From an uncultured Faecalibacterium sp. (GTDB taxonomy: Bacteria; Bacillota; Clostridia; Oscillospirales; Ruminococcaceae), in NCBI GenBank assembly GCA_934524985.1, contig CAKSYT010000024.1:1-21046 (forward strand): 21,046 bases of DNA, written 5' to 3'. Position numbers and translations under genes: made by a program. The notes beneath the pieces were generated by a model. That model did not search any database, had not been told where the DNA came from, and saw only the letters and a list, made by a program, of their open reading frames with translations. This document shows, piece by piece, positions 1 to 6,465 of the stretch. Numbering within the stretch: position 1 is the stretch's first letter; each line of letters opens with the position of its first letter.

Positions 1-50
1 GCGACGGGAAGCATCAGAGCTTTGCCCAGTTTCTGGAGATACTTCATCAT
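1..50 (-). CDS. PTS sugar transporter EIIC-type permease, N-terminal fragment
   Basis: Only the first 16 codons are in the window; the gene runs off the left edge. The reading MMKYLQKLGKALMLPVA is the stereotyped start of phosphotransferase-system EIIC or EIIBC permeases of the glucose/N-acetylglucosamine group, whose first amphipathic helix leads into the membrane domain. Start: ATG at 48-50 preceded by AGGAGG (complement of 61-66) with 10 bases between; a second ATG follows immediately but sits farther from the ribosome binding site. Sugar specificity cannot be read from this fragment. It lies in the same direction as the NUDIX gene but 285 bases away and with its own leader, so it is probably a separate transcription unit. 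The family call rests on one short stretch. Confidence 0.7.
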   Translation of the reverse strand, partial: MMKYLQKLGKALMLPV

Positions 51-87
51 AAGACACATTCCTCCTTAAAGAATGTTTGTGTTTACA

Positions 88-111
88 GACAGTCTCTGGT
101 TGCAGGCTGTC
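88..111 (-). promoter_or_regulatory. hairpin in the leader of the PTS gene
   Basis: GACAG at 88-92 pairs with CTGTC at 107-111, and an inner CTG/CAG pair lies inside, giving a two-part stem with an internal loop. PTS genes are often controlled by antiterminators of the BglG/LicT class that bind such interrupted hairpins. I cannot match the known RAT consensus and see no overlapping terminator, so the role is a guess. Confidence 0.2.
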
Positions 112-120
112 CATAGTTCC

Positions 121-137
121 GTAACAGAATAGTAACA
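121..137. repeat. short direct repeat GTAACA-N5-GTAACA
   Basis: Two identical hexamers GTAACA lie at 121-126 and 132-137, 11 bases start to start, about one helical turn, in the leader or promoter region of the minus-strand PTS gene. Helical phasing suits a protein-binding site, but the motif is short and AT-rich surroundings make chance possible. I found no convincing -35/-10 pair for the PTS gene nearby. Confidence 0.25.
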
Positions 138-335
138 TATTTTTGCAAAAAAAGAAAGTGGTTTTTTCTTTTTTCTATTAAAATGCGTCAAAAGTCCTTA
201 TTTGATGCTTCATTTGTCAGTATTTTTTGTTTTTTCTGCACGCGTCCTGCTTTAAGTGCTGAAAAATCTTTTCTTTTTATGTCTATTTTACCCAAACAGT
301 TGCATCCCACCATAGGTCTCTGCATCCGTACATTT

Positions 336-845
336 TTAAACGATGCGCTTTCCGTCCAGCACGGCCTGCTTGAGGGTATCGCCGTCATACACCAGCTTGA
401 GGGAAAAGTAGGGGTGCTGTTCCTCCAGCAGACGGAAAAAGATCTTGTCTCCCTCCCAGATGGGCAGTGTTTGCACCTCAGACTTTTGCACCCACTGCAA
501 TTCTCCCTCGGCGCAGGCATCGCCCCGGATCATCTCACCCTCCCACCGGTCAGCGGTGTACAGATGGATGAACTCGGTCATGTTGCCCCACACAAAGGTC
601 AGCAGTCCCCGGGCGCGGTAGCGCGTCAGGGTCAGGCCGGTCTCCTCCCGCACCTCCCGCACAAGGCAGTCCTCCGGGCTTTCAAACCGCTCAAATTTGC
701 CGCCCACGCCCACCCATTTGTCGTGGTTGTAGTCGTCCTGCTTTTTGATGCGGTGCAGCATCAGGTAAGCGTCCTCCCGCTCCAGATAGCAAAGGGTGGT
801 GCTGAAGATGGGAAATTCCGGGTCCATAAATGCGCCTAAGTTCAT
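336..845 (-). CDS. NUDIX hydrolase (8-oxo-dGTP diphosphatase-like)
   Basis: A 169-residue protein with a complete NUDIX box at residues 49-71: G49, E55, then REVREETGL at 63-71, matching GX5EX7REUXEEXGU. The glutamates bind the metal that drives hydrolysis of nucleoside diphosphate-X substrates. The N-terminal strand (FSTTLCYLEREDAYLMLHR) and the GGKFE context resemble MutT/YtkD-type enzymes that sanitise oxidised nucleotides or similar compounds; the actual substrate is not deducible. Length is normal for a single-domain member. Start: ATG at 843-845 after AAAGGAGA with about 8 bases spacing; M7 is a possible alternative but has no Shine-Dalgarno sequence. It is a single gene, cytoplasmic, with the repeat mosaic upstream and no clear terminator downstream. 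Confidence 0.9.
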   Translation of the reverse strand: MNLGAFMDPEFPIFSTTLCYLEREDAYLMLHRIKKQDDYNHDKWVGVGGKFERFESPEDCLVREVREETGLTLTRYRARGLLTFVWGNMTEFIHLYTADRWEGEMIRGDACAEGELQWVQKSEVQTLPIWEGDKIFFRLLEEQHPYFSLKLVYDGDTLKQAVLDGKRIV

Positions 846-883
846 TGGGTATTCTCCTTTTTTGTTTTTTGTCAGCGTGCTCG

Positions 884-1267
884 CCCTCTCAGGCGCTCCC
901 GCAATACCCCCTCAGTCTGCTCACTGCGTTCGCAGACAGCTCCCCCAAGGGGACGCCTTTGAGCTGAACTGGAAACTTTCCCGCCACCGCTGAAGCCTTC
1001 ACCCGCCGGGGGAAGGTGGCGCGCAGCGCCGGATGAGGGGCAACGCCCGTTAGCCTTGCACGCCCTCTCAGGCGCTCCCGCGCCAGCTCCCCCAAAGGGG
1101 GAGCCAAGATTTAAAGCCCGTTGCTAAAGTGTCAGGTTCAATGAGAAGGTTTCCGGCAGTGCTCTTGGCTCTCCCTTTGAGGAAAGACTTCCCCCGCTCC
1201 GGGGGAAGATGTCGCGTAGCGACAAAAGGGGGAATCTGTCAAGCCCGACAGGGCTTGACTGAGAGGG
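884..1267. repeat. mosaic of palindromic intergenic repeats (locus 1)
   Basis: This gene-free stretch is built from repeat modules also present at 11617-11778 and 15888-16218. CCCTCTCAG occurs at 884-892 and 1063-1071 and its inverse CTGAGAGGG at 1259-1267. Module types seen: a truncated left unit (884 to about 950); a CACCCGCCGGGGGAAGG/CCGGATGAGGG unit (about 998-1037); a full left unit ending in the hairpin AGCTCCCCC-AAA-GGGGGAGC; a core with GCTAAAGTGTCAGGT; and right-end units with nested stems such as TGTCGC-GTA-GCGACA and GTCAAGCCC-GACA-GGGCTTGAC. No believable ORF spans it. Nested insertion of one unit into another best explains the patchwork. Confidence 0.8.
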
Positions 1268-1298
1268 CGGGGACGCCGACCGTATCTCTTCTCATAAG

Positions 1299-1336
1299 AA
1301 AGGGCTGCTGCATGAAACGCTGTGCAGCAGCCCTTT
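1299..1336 (-). terminator. intrinsic terminator of the ricin-B gene
   Basis: AAAGGGCTGCTGCA at 1299-1312 pairs perfectly over 14 bp with 1323-1336, leaving a 10-base loop. It lies about 50 bases past the stop codon of the minus-strand lectin gene. The U-run on the minus strand is short (CCCUUUCUU), so efficiency is uncertain; the hairpin could work in both directions. Confidence 0.7.
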
Positions 1337-1388
1337 TGGAGGTGTCCCCGCTGCGGATGCCCACATAGCAGCGGAAGAGATTTTCGAT

Positions 1389-1979
1389 TTATGCCTTGCG
1401 TCCGGCACGTCCCTTGCCTGCGCTGTTCAGCTTGCGCACCAGATCGTTCTGGTGTTTGCGCTGGCTGGGGGTGGGCTGAGAGTCTTTAGCCTCCCCGGCG
1501 CGCTTGCCGGTCTGGGCAACATCGGGGTCGATGCGTTCCAGCGTCCACTCCTGATTGCCGCCCGCCACATAGTTCCAGATCTGCGCCTGTGCGCCGTTGG
1601 CGGTGTTCATGCCCACAAGGTCGATGTATTTATCCGAAAGCACATTGCGGATGCGGGTGCGTCCGCTGCGGGTAGGTTCCAGCGCCCAGCACTGGCTCAG
1701 CCCGCTGGTGCGGCTCCACTGGTGCAGCCATGTGCCCTCCACCACGCCGCCAAGCGCCAGATCGATCATCTTGCCGGTAAAGCGGTTCTGGATGCGCCAG
1801 CGTCCCTCGCCCGCGTCCACAAACTGCCACTGCTGCCACGGATGGCCCGCATAGCTCCACAGCTGGATCCCGGCGCCGTTCTCCGTGTTGAAATCCTTTA
1901 CTTCCAGTACCTTCCCGTTGGGGGCCTTGATAATGTAGTATTCCCCCTCCATAATGACGACCTGCGATGCCTTTGCCAT
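1389..1979 (-). CDS. ricin B-type beta-trefoil lectin domain protein, no signal peptide
   Basis: A 196-residue protein made almost wholly of one beta-trefoil carbohydrate-binding domain. The three QxW repeats are visible: Q49-Q50-W51, Q96-C97-W98 and Q143-E144-W145, with repeated GKVLEV/GKMIDL/KYIDL strands before each. The last 45 residues are low-complexity, basic and Gln/Ser/Pro-rich. Start: ATG at 1977-1979 with AAAGGAG 9 bases upstream; an in-frame TTG nine bases earlier would overlap the spacer and is not favoured. There is no signal peptide, transmembrane segment or catalytic domain, so it is predicted to stay in the cytoplasm, which is unusual for a ricin-type lectin. It is monocistronic with its own strong promoter and terminator, divergent from the nitroreductase operon. 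Ligand unknown. Confidence 0.88.
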   Translation of the reverse strand: MAKASQVVIMEGEYYIIKAPNGKVLEVKDFNTENGAGIQLWSYAGHPWQQWQFVDAGEGRWRIQNRFTGKMIDLALGGVVEGTWLHQWSRTSGLSQCWALEPTRSGRTRIRNVLSDKYIDLVGMNTANGAQAQIWNYVAGGNQEWTLERIDPDVAQTGKRAGEAKDSQPTPSQRKHQNDLVRKLNSAGKGRAGRKA

Positions 1980-2011
1980 AGAGCACAACTCCTTTCCGCT
2001 ATGGTAGCCCT

Positions 2012-2040
2012 ATTATACCCGATTTGCCCGCTGGCAACAA
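2012..2040 (-). promoter_or_regulatory. sigma-A promoter of the ricin-B gene
   Basis: On the minus strand, TTGTTG (2035-2040) and a perfect TATAAT (2012-2017) are separated by 17 bases. Transcription would start about 25 bases before the start codon, leaving a short leader that holds the AAAGGAG site. Confidence 0.8.
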
Positions 2041-2143
2041 GAATGCTTTTCCATAATCTTTCTTTTGTTTTTTGTGCATTCTGTCGTGTTTTTGCAGCGC
2101 AAACGTTTTCGGAAGTCGATAATGTTTTTTACCGGCGGGCACT

Positions 2144-2172
2144 TTGCACTCCGGCGCAGGTTGTGGTACAAT
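2144..2172 (+). promoter_or_regulatory. sigma-A promoter of the nitroreductase-GNAT operon
   Basis: TTGCAC (2144-2149), 17-base spacer, TACAAT (2167-2172). The expected start of transcription is near 2179, about 25 bases before the nitroreductase ATG. It is back to back with the lectin promoter; the roughly 100 bases between the two are T-rich and contain the palindrome AAACGTTT at 2102-2109. Confidence 0.8.
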
Positions 2173-2204
2173 AAAGCCATCCACTATTAAGGAGGGGATC
2201 TTTC

Positions 2205-2726
2205 ATGACCAACGAGACTTTACAAACCATTTACAGCCGCCGCAGCTGCCGCGCCTACGAACCCCGGCAGATCACGGATGCAGAGCTCAACGCCGTGCTG
2301 GAGGCCGGCACCTACGCCGCCAGCGCCATGGGACGCCAGAGCGCTAAGATCGTGGTCGTGCAGGATGCCGCTGCCCGCGCCCAGCTGACCCGGATGAACG
2401 CCGCCGTCATGGGCACCGACAGCGACCCCATGTACGGCGCACCCACCATTCTGGTGGTGCTGGCCGATGCCCACGCAAACTGCGCCGTGCAGGACGGCAG
2501 CCTTGTCATGGGCAACCTGATGCTGGCTGCCGCATCGCTGGGGCTGGGCAGCTGCTGGATCAACCGCGCCCGGGAGGAGTTTGACTCCGCCGAGGGCAAG
2601 GCACTGCTGAAAAAGTGGGGCATCGAGGGCGACTGGATCGGCGTAGGCCACTGCATTCTGGGCTACCCCGCCGCTGAGCCCAAGCCCGCCGCCCCCCGCA
2701 AGCCGGATTACATCGTAAGAGTATAA
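2205..2726 (+). CDS. nitroreductase family protein (FMN-dependent oxidoreductase)
   Basis: A 173-residue member of the nitroreductase superfamily, FMN flavoproteins that use NAD(P)H to reduce nitro groups, quinones or other electrophiles. The N-terminal signature TIYSRRSCRAYE (residues 8-19) carries the arginines that contact the FMN phosphate; LEAGTYAASAMGRQSAKI matches the second FMN-binding region; and LAAASLGLGSCWI followed by GVGHCILGYP near the C-terminus is the usual end of the fold. The length is that of the short 165-200-residue subgroup. Start: ATG at 2205 after AAGGAGG with about 9 bases spacing. The next gene, a GNAT acetyltransferase, begins 8 bases after the stop, so they form an operon. 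Such proteins work as homodimers in the cytoplasm; the physiological substrate is unknown. Confidence 0.92.
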   Translation: MTNETLQTIYSRRSCRAYEPRQITDAELNAVLEAGTYAASAMGRQSAKIVVVQDAAARAQLTRMNAAVMGTDSDPMYGAPTILVVLADAHANCAVQDGSLVMGNLMLAAASLGLGSCWINRAREEFDSAEGKALLKKWGIEGDWIGVGHCILGYPAAEPKPAAPRKPDYIVRV

Positions 2727-2734
2727 GGAGTTTT

Positions 2735-3229
2735 ATGAAGCCTGATTACAAGCTGGTCGCAAAGGCCAAATACATCCACAACACCGCCGACCTTGCCAGC
2801 GAACTGTGGCACGAGGTCTACAAGCGCTACTACCCCGCAAAGCAGCTGGACACCCTTGTGGAGGAGCTGCAAAGCGCCGACGCCATTGAAGCGGACATCG
2901 ACAACGACGTGAACTATTTTCTGGTGTTTCTGGGGGGCAAACTCATCGGCTACTTTGCGTGGAAGATGGAGAACACCGCCCTGCACCTGATGCACCTGTA
3001 CCTCAAGCCGGAGTACCGCGGCAAAGCCATCGGCCGGGATATCGTGCAGACCTGCGAGCGGCTGGCCAAGGGCGAGGGCAAAGGCCGGGTGTGGTGCACC
3101 ATCCACGCCAAGGCGCTGCCGGTGCAGCAGTTCTTCAAGGCGCTGCGCTACCGCGAGCTGCGCCCCGCCGAGCAGGAAAACGGCACCGTGCCCCGCAACG
3201 AGCTGGTGTATGAGCACACCCTGAGCTGA
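2735..3229 (+). CDS. GNAT family N-acetyltransferase
   Basis: A 164-residue protein with a GNAT fold. The beta4/alpha3 acetyl-CoA site is visible as LHLMHLYLKPEYRGKAIGRDIVQTCERLA (about residues 83-111), in which R95-G96-K97-A98-I99-G100 is the pyrophosphate loop of motif A. IGYFAWKME (71-79) is the preceding strand. The C-terminal half (AKALPVQQFFKALRYRELRP) is motif B, where FF-x-x-L-x-Y normally closes the fold. Start: ATG after AAGGAG with 5 bases spacing, 8 bases downstream of the nitroreductase, so co-transcribed and perhaps acting on the same class of compound. The acceptor substrate (small amine, peptide or protein) cannot be predicted. Confidence 0.88.
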   Translation: MKPDYKLVAKAKYIHNTADLASELWHEVYKRYYPAKQLDTLVEELQSADAIEADIDNDVNYFLVFLGGKLIGYFAWKMENTALHLMHLYLKPEYRGKAIGRDIVQTCERLAKGEGKGRVWCTIHAKALPVQQFFKALRYRELRPAEQENGTVPRNELVYEHTLS

Positions 3230-3236
3230 ACGCAGA

Positions 3237-3270
3237 TTTAAGGCTTCCCCCGGACGGGGGAAGCCTTAAA
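3237..3270 (+). terminator. hairpin ending the nitroreductase-GNAT operon
   Basis: TTTAAGGCTTCCCCC (3237-3251) pairs over 15 bp with 3256-3270 around a GGAC loop, 8 bases after the GNAT stop codon. No U-run follows on the plus strand, so it may work as a 3'-end stabiliser or weak terminator. Confidence 0.65.
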
Positions 3271-3307
3271 TGAAAGCTGCGATTTCAAAGAAATCACAAA
3301 ATAGCCA

Positions 3308-3336
3308 TTGAAATTTATCCGCATTTGTACTACACT
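3308..3336 (+). promoter_or_regulatory. sigma-A promoter of the TrpR-like regulator
   Basis: TTGAAA (3308-3313), 17 bases, TACACT (3331-3336). The -10 overlaps a small palindrome TACA-CTGA-TGTA (3331-3342), a possible site for autoregulation by the encoded DNA-binding protein. The leader to the ATG at 3395 is about 50 bases. Confidence 0.7.
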
Positions 3337-3394
3337 GATGTAATGTAATAAAGCCGCTGTCTGCGGGCATTCTGTGCAAAAGAAGGAGACTATC

Positions 3395-3688
3395 ATGGCG
3401 AAAGATCATCCCACCGGCAACTCCGGCCTGTACCGGGCTTTTCTGCAGCTCAAGACCCCGGAGGAATGCTATCGTTTTCTGCAGGACGTGTGCAGCTATT
3501 CGGAGCTCAGCGCAATGGAGCAGCGCTACAACATTGCCGAGCTGCTGGCTGATAAGCGCATCTACACCGAGATCATGGACAAGACCGGTGCGTCCAGCGC
3601 CATTATCAGCCGGGTCAGCCGGGTGCTGAGCGCGGACGACAGTGTGCTGCGTGCACTGCTGGAAGCTGAAAAAAAGTCCGCTGACTGA
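3395..3688 (+). CDS. YerC/YecD-family TrpR-like DNA-binding protein
   Basis: A 97-residue all-helical protein of the TrpR superfamily, YerC/YecD branch. LQLKTPEECYRFLQDVCSY (18-36) and LSAMEQRYNIAELLADKRIY (38-57) match the family's first helices, and YTEIMDKTGASSAIISRVSRVL (57-78) is the helix-turn-helix, with the second helix SSAIISRV reading DNA. Unlike true TrpR no tryptophan role is established for this branch. Start: ATG at 3395, with AAGGAGAC 6 bases upstream; an in-frame ATG 21 bases earlier has no Shine-Dalgarno sequence and would add residues atypical of the family. A strong terminator follows at once. It may regulate itself or the DJ-1/FAH pair downstream, but targets are not visible beyond a small palindrome over its own -10. 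Confidence 0.88.
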   Translation: MAKDHPTGNSGLYRAFLQLKTPEECYRFLQDVCSYSELSAMEQRYNIAELLADKRIYTEIMDKTGASSAIISRVSRVLSADDSVLRALLEAEKKSAD

Positions 3689-3691
3689 TAC

Positions 3692-3751
3692 AAAGGCCGC
3701 GTACCGCCAAAAGGGCTTTGCCCAAAGCTGCGGCACGCGGCTTTTCTTTTT
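3692..3751 (+). terminator. strong intrinsic terminator after the TrpR-like gene
   Basis: GCCGCGTACCGC (3696-3707) pairs with GCGGCACGCGGC (3730-3741) with one A-C mismatch, extended by AAA/TTT at the base and containing an inner GGGC-TTT-GCCC hairpin (3713-3723). The tail is CTTTTCTTTTT. It ends only about 25 bases before the DJ-1 start codon, with no obvious promoter in between. Confidence 0.88.
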
Positions 3752-3776
3752 AAGATTTGAACAGGAGGTTATTCTT

Positions 3777-4328
3777 ATGGCAAAAGCTGTTGTATTTTTT
3801 GCGGAGGGCACCGAGGAGTGCGAGGCTCTGCTGGTGGTGGACCTGCTCCGCCGCGCCAAGGTGGAGGTGCTGGTTGCCAGCGCTTCCGGCAGCCGGGAGA
3901 TCCTGAGCAGCCATAAGGTGCATATCACCGCCGATGCACTGGCAGAGGAGGTCGATTATTCCGACGTGGATCTGGTGGTGCTGCCCGGCGGCATTCCCGG
4001 CACGCCGAACCTTGCCGCCAACAAGACAGTGACAGACACCTGCGTTGCCTTTGCAAAGGCAGGCAAAAAGGTAGCCGCCATCTGCGCCGCACCCAGCGTG
4101 CTGGCCGCACTGGGTCTGCTGGAGGGCAAAAACGCCACCGCCCACGCTGCATTTCAGGATCAGCTGGCCGGTGCCCATGTACTGGACACCGAAGTTGTCG
4201 TGGACGGCAGCATCACCACCAGTTACGGTCTGGGCGGTGCTATTCCCTTTGCGCTGGAGCTGGTGCGCCAGCTGGCCGGAGAAGCCGAAGCCGAGCGCAT
4301 CCGCAGCGCCATCGCCTACCGGCACTGA
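3777..4328 (+). CDS. DJ-1/PfpI family protein
   Basis: A 183-residue single-domain member of the DJ-1/PfpI superfamily, closest in layout to the DJ-1 (PARK7/YajL) branch implicated in glyoxal and oxidative damage handling. Visible hallmarks: GTEECEALLVVDLLRRA (11-27) with E16 at the position that hydrogen-bonds the reactive cysteine; LVVLPGGIPGTPNL (66-79); the nucleophile elbow AAICAAPSVLA with C103; and GSITTSYGLGGA, equivalent to the ITSRGPGT segment of DJ-1. Start: ATG at 3777 after AGGAGG; upstream in-frame codons lie in the terminator and TrpR-like gene. The FAH-family gene starts 15 bases after its stop, so the two are co-transcribed. The terminator immediately upstream implies read-through, a regulated terminator or a cryptic promoter. 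Chaperone, protease or deglycase activity cannot be chosen from sequence. Confidence 0.9.
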   Translation: MAKAVVFFAEGTEECEALLVVDLLRRAKVEVLVASASGSREILSSHKVHITADALAEEVDYSDVDLVVLPGGIPGTPNLAANKTVTDTCVAFAKAGKKVAAICAAPSVLAALGLLEGKNATAHAAFQDQLAGAHVLDTEVVVDGSITTSYGLGGAIPFALELVRQLAGEAEAERIRSAIAYRH

Positions 4329-4343
4329 GAGGAGGGGCACTGT

Positions 4344-5228
4344 ATGCGTTTTGTCACCTGCCGCCTGCCGGACGGCGTGGAGGATCCTGCCATCCTCTCG
4401 CAGGACGGCACACAGGTCTGGCCGCTCAGCTGGCTGGGGCTCTCCTACGAGACCCTGTCCGACGCCATCCCCTTCCTCACCCCACAGGTGCGGTTCGGCC
4501 TGCAGCTGGCCATCAGCGGCATCCCCGCACTGCCGGTGGAAGCCGTCACCCTGCAAAGCCCCATCCCCAGCCCCGCGCAGGACGTGGTCTGTCTGGGCAT
4601 CAACTACATGGCGCACTCGGACGAGGCCGAAAAATACTCTGCGGACGCCTTTTCCACCCAGCATCAGGACGCCATCTACTTCTCCAAGCGGGTCACCCGT
4701 GCAGTGCCGGACGGCGGCTTTATCGAAGCCCACACCGACCTTGTGCAGAAGCTGGACTACGAGTGCGAGTTGGCCGTGGTGCTGGGCAAGGACGCCAAGA
4801 ACGTGCCCGCCGGACAGACCAAGGACTATGTGTTCGGCTACACCATCCTGAACGATGTCTCTGCCCGGGACGTGCAGACCGCCCACAAGCAGTGGTACTT
4901 CGGCAAAAGTCTGGACGGCTTTACCCCCATGGGCCCCTGCATCGTTACTGCCGATGAGTTCGACACCTACCCGCCCGCGCTGCCCATCCGCAGCCGGGTG
5001 AACGGTGAGCTGCGGCAGGATTCCAACACCAAGCTGCAAATTTTTGATATCGACCATGTCATCCACGAGCTTTCGCAGGGCATGACCCTGAAAGCCGGTA
5101 CCATCATCGCCACCGGCACCCCTGCCGGGGTGGGCATGGGCATGGACCCGCCGCAATTTTTGCACCCGGGCGACACCGTGCAGTGCGAGATCGAGGGAAT
5201 CGGCACGCTGACCAACACCGTGCGCTGA
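4344..5228 (+). CDS. fumarylacetoacetate hydrolase (FAH) family protein
   Basis: A 294-residue protein of the FAH superfamily, which cleaves or hydrates beta-diketo and 2-keto acids using Mg or Mn. N-terminal cap about 1-70; catalytic beta-roll from about 80. The metal ligands are recognisable: E140 and E142 in LDYECELAVVLG and D171 in NDVSARD. CLGINYMAHSDEA (83-95) carries the catalytic His of the family, YFSKR (112-116) and KSLDGFTPMGPCIV (188-201) line the substrate site, and ATGTPAGVGMGM with LHPGDTVQCEIEGIGTLTNTV is the standard C-terminus. Start: ATG after GAGGAGGGG. It follows the DJ-1 gene by 15 bases, suggesting a pair dealing with reactive carbonyl or keto compounds (inference). Acylpyruvase, oxaloacetate decarboxylase and 2-keto-pentenoate hydratase activities all occur in this family. 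Confidence 0.92.
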   Translation: MRFVTCRLPDGVEDPAILSQDGTQVWPLSWLGLSYETLSDAIPFLTPQVRFGLQLAISGIPALPVEAVTLQSPIPSPAQDVVCLGINYMAHSDEAEKYSADAFSTQHQDAIYFSKRVTRAVPDGGFIEAHTDLVQKLDYECELAVVLGKDAKNVPAGQTKDYVFGYTILNDVSARDVQTAHKQWYFGKSLDGFTPMGPCIVTADEFDTYPPALPIRSRVNGELRQDSNTKLQIFDIDHVIHELSQGMTLKAGTIIATGTPAGVGMGMDPPQFLHPGDTVQCEIEGIGTLTNTVR

Positions 5229-5317
5229 ATCCCTTGTGGAACTGCCCAAAATTTTACATGGATTTCAGTCCGATTGCACGAAATGCCGCCGTAGCACTGC
5301 TCTTTTGCGGAAAAATA

Positions 5318-5326
5318 TGGTATACT
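5318..5326 (+). promoter_or_regulatory. extended -10 promoter of the glucokinase gene
   Basis: TGG-TATACT at 5318-5326 is an extended -10 element (TGnTATAAT type). No good -35 lies 16-18 bases upstream, as is common for extended -10 promoters. The transcript would start near 5333, about 45 bases before the ATG. Confidence 0.65.
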
Positions 5327-5377
5327 ATGGAATACTGATAAAAAATGCGGCGCATCCGCATCAAAGGGGTAAATGAC

Positions 5378-6328
5378 ATGAAGGAATACGCATTTGGCAT
5401 CGATCTGGGCGGCACTACCGCCAAGGTCGGCCTGTTCACCACCAGCGGCAAGCTGCTGGAAAAGTGGGAGGTAAGCACCGATACTTCCAATAACGGTGCT
5501 CACATTCTGGAAAATCTGGCTGCTGCCGTGCAGCAGAAGATGCAGGAAAAGGGTCTGTCCGCAGACGAAGTCGAGGGTGTCGGTCTGGGTGTGCCCGGCC
5601 CGGTGCTGGATTCCAGCATCGTGCCCATCGTGTGTGCAAACCTTGGCGGCTGGGGCAACCGCAACGTTTCCATTGAGCTCAGCGAGCTGCTGGGCGGCAT
5701 CCGGGTGCTGGTGGGCAACGACGCCAACGTGGCTGCTCTGGGCGAGATCTGGATGGGCACGGCACAGGGCTGCCGCAGCGCCGTCATGGTCACGCTGGGC
5801 ACCGGCGTGGGCGGCGGTGTCATCGTAAACGGCAAGGTCATCGACGGTGCGCACGGTGCCGGCGGCGAGATTGGCCACATCACCGTCAACCCCCACGAGA
5901 CTGCTGTCTGCGGCTGCGGCAAGCGCGGCTGCCTGGAGCAGTATTCCAGCGCCACCGGCGTTGTGCGCTGCATGAAGAAGCTGCTGGACGCAAACCCGGA
6001 CACCGCCTGCACCCTGCGCGGCAAGGACTTTGAAGCCAAGGACGTGTTCGACGCCGCCCGCGCCGGGGACGCACTGGCCGCCCGCGAGGTGGACGAGATG
6101 GCTTCTACGCTGGGCATGGCACTGGCCAACATTGCCGCCACCACCGACCCCGAGATGTTCATGATCGGCGGCGGCGTGGCCCGCGCCGGGGAGGTTCTGT
6201 TCGACCCGCTGGTGCGCCACTACAAGGAGTACGCCTTCCAGTCCTGCAAGGAGACCCCCATCAAGGCCGCCAGCCTTGGCAACGACGCCGGTATCTACGG
6301 TGCCGTGCGCCTGATCGTGGGTGCCTGA
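5378..6328 (+). CDS. ROK family glucokinase
   Basis: A 316-residue sugar kinase of the ROK family, phosphorylating glucose or a related hexose with ATP at entry to glycolysis. Motifs in order: phosphate loop GIDLGGTTAKVGLF (7-20); GVGLGVPGPV (67-76); catalytic aspartate D115 in GNDANVAALGE; the second phosphate loop TLGTGVGGGVIVNG (139-152); substrate-binding GAGGEIGH (160-167), with H167 and the CGCGKRGCLE motif (C178, C180, C185) forming the structural zinc site typical of ROK glucokinases; and MIGGGVARAG in the C-terminal ATP lobe. Start: ATG at 5378 after AAAGGGG; an in-frame ATG 33 bases earlier has no ribosome binding site. It has its own extended -10 promoter and terminator. Glucokinase is the likeliest role, though N-acetylmannosamine or fructose kinases share the fold. 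Confidence 0.93.
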   Translation: MKEYAFGIDLGGTTAKVGLFTTSGKLLEKWEVSTDTSNNGAHILENLAAAVQQKMQEKGLSADEVEGVGLGVPGPVLDSSIVPIVCANLGGWGNRNVSIELSELLGGIRVLVGNDANVAALGEIWMGTAQGCRSAVMVTLGTGVGGGVIVNGKVIDGAHGAGGEIGHITVNPHETAVCGCGKRGCLEQYSSATGVVRCMKKLLDANPDTACTLRGKDFEAKDVFDAARAGDALAAREVDEMASTLGMALANIAATTDPEMFMIGGGVARAGEVLFDPLVRHYKEYAFQSCKETPIKAASLGNDAGIYGAVRLIVGA

Positions 6329-6350
6329 TAAAGGAATACTGACAACTTTT

Positions 6351-6389
6351 AAACCAGCCAAGCCTGCGGGCTTGGCTGGTTTTGTTTTT
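6351..6389 (+). terminator. intrinsic terminator of the glucokinase gene
   Basis: AAACCAGCCAAGCC (6351-6364) and GGCTTGGCTGGTTT (6369-6382) form a perfect 14-bp stem with a C(UGCG)G tetraloop, followed by TGTTTTT. A textbook Rho-independent terminator. Confidence 0.95.
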
Positions 6390-6392
6390 GCG

Positions 6393-6465
6393 GGGAAGGT
6401 TCTGCTTGCCGAGGGATGTTCTCTTTTGACACCAAAAGAGAACAATTTCCATTCAGAACCTTCCC
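6393..6465 (-). terminator. nested double hairpin at the 3' end of the HAD gene
   Basis: The outer stem GGGAAGGTTCTG (6393-6404) pairs with 6454-6465, overlapping the HAD stop codon. The inner stem GTTCTCTTTT (6418-6427) pairs perfectly with 6434-6443 around a 6-base loop. It probably ends or protects the minus-strand HAD transcript; the U-run downstream is interrupted, so the terminator role is less sure than the structure. Confidence 0.5.

Noticed and set aside
884..1368. Short ORFs of 60-80 codons in the repeat mosaic
   Set aside because: They are translations of palindromic repeats that recur at other loci, with no RBS or conserved product.
2095..2115. A CcpA cre site around GCGCAAACGTTTTCGG upstream of the nitroreductase
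   Set aside because: It does not fit the cre consensus at the central and arm positions.
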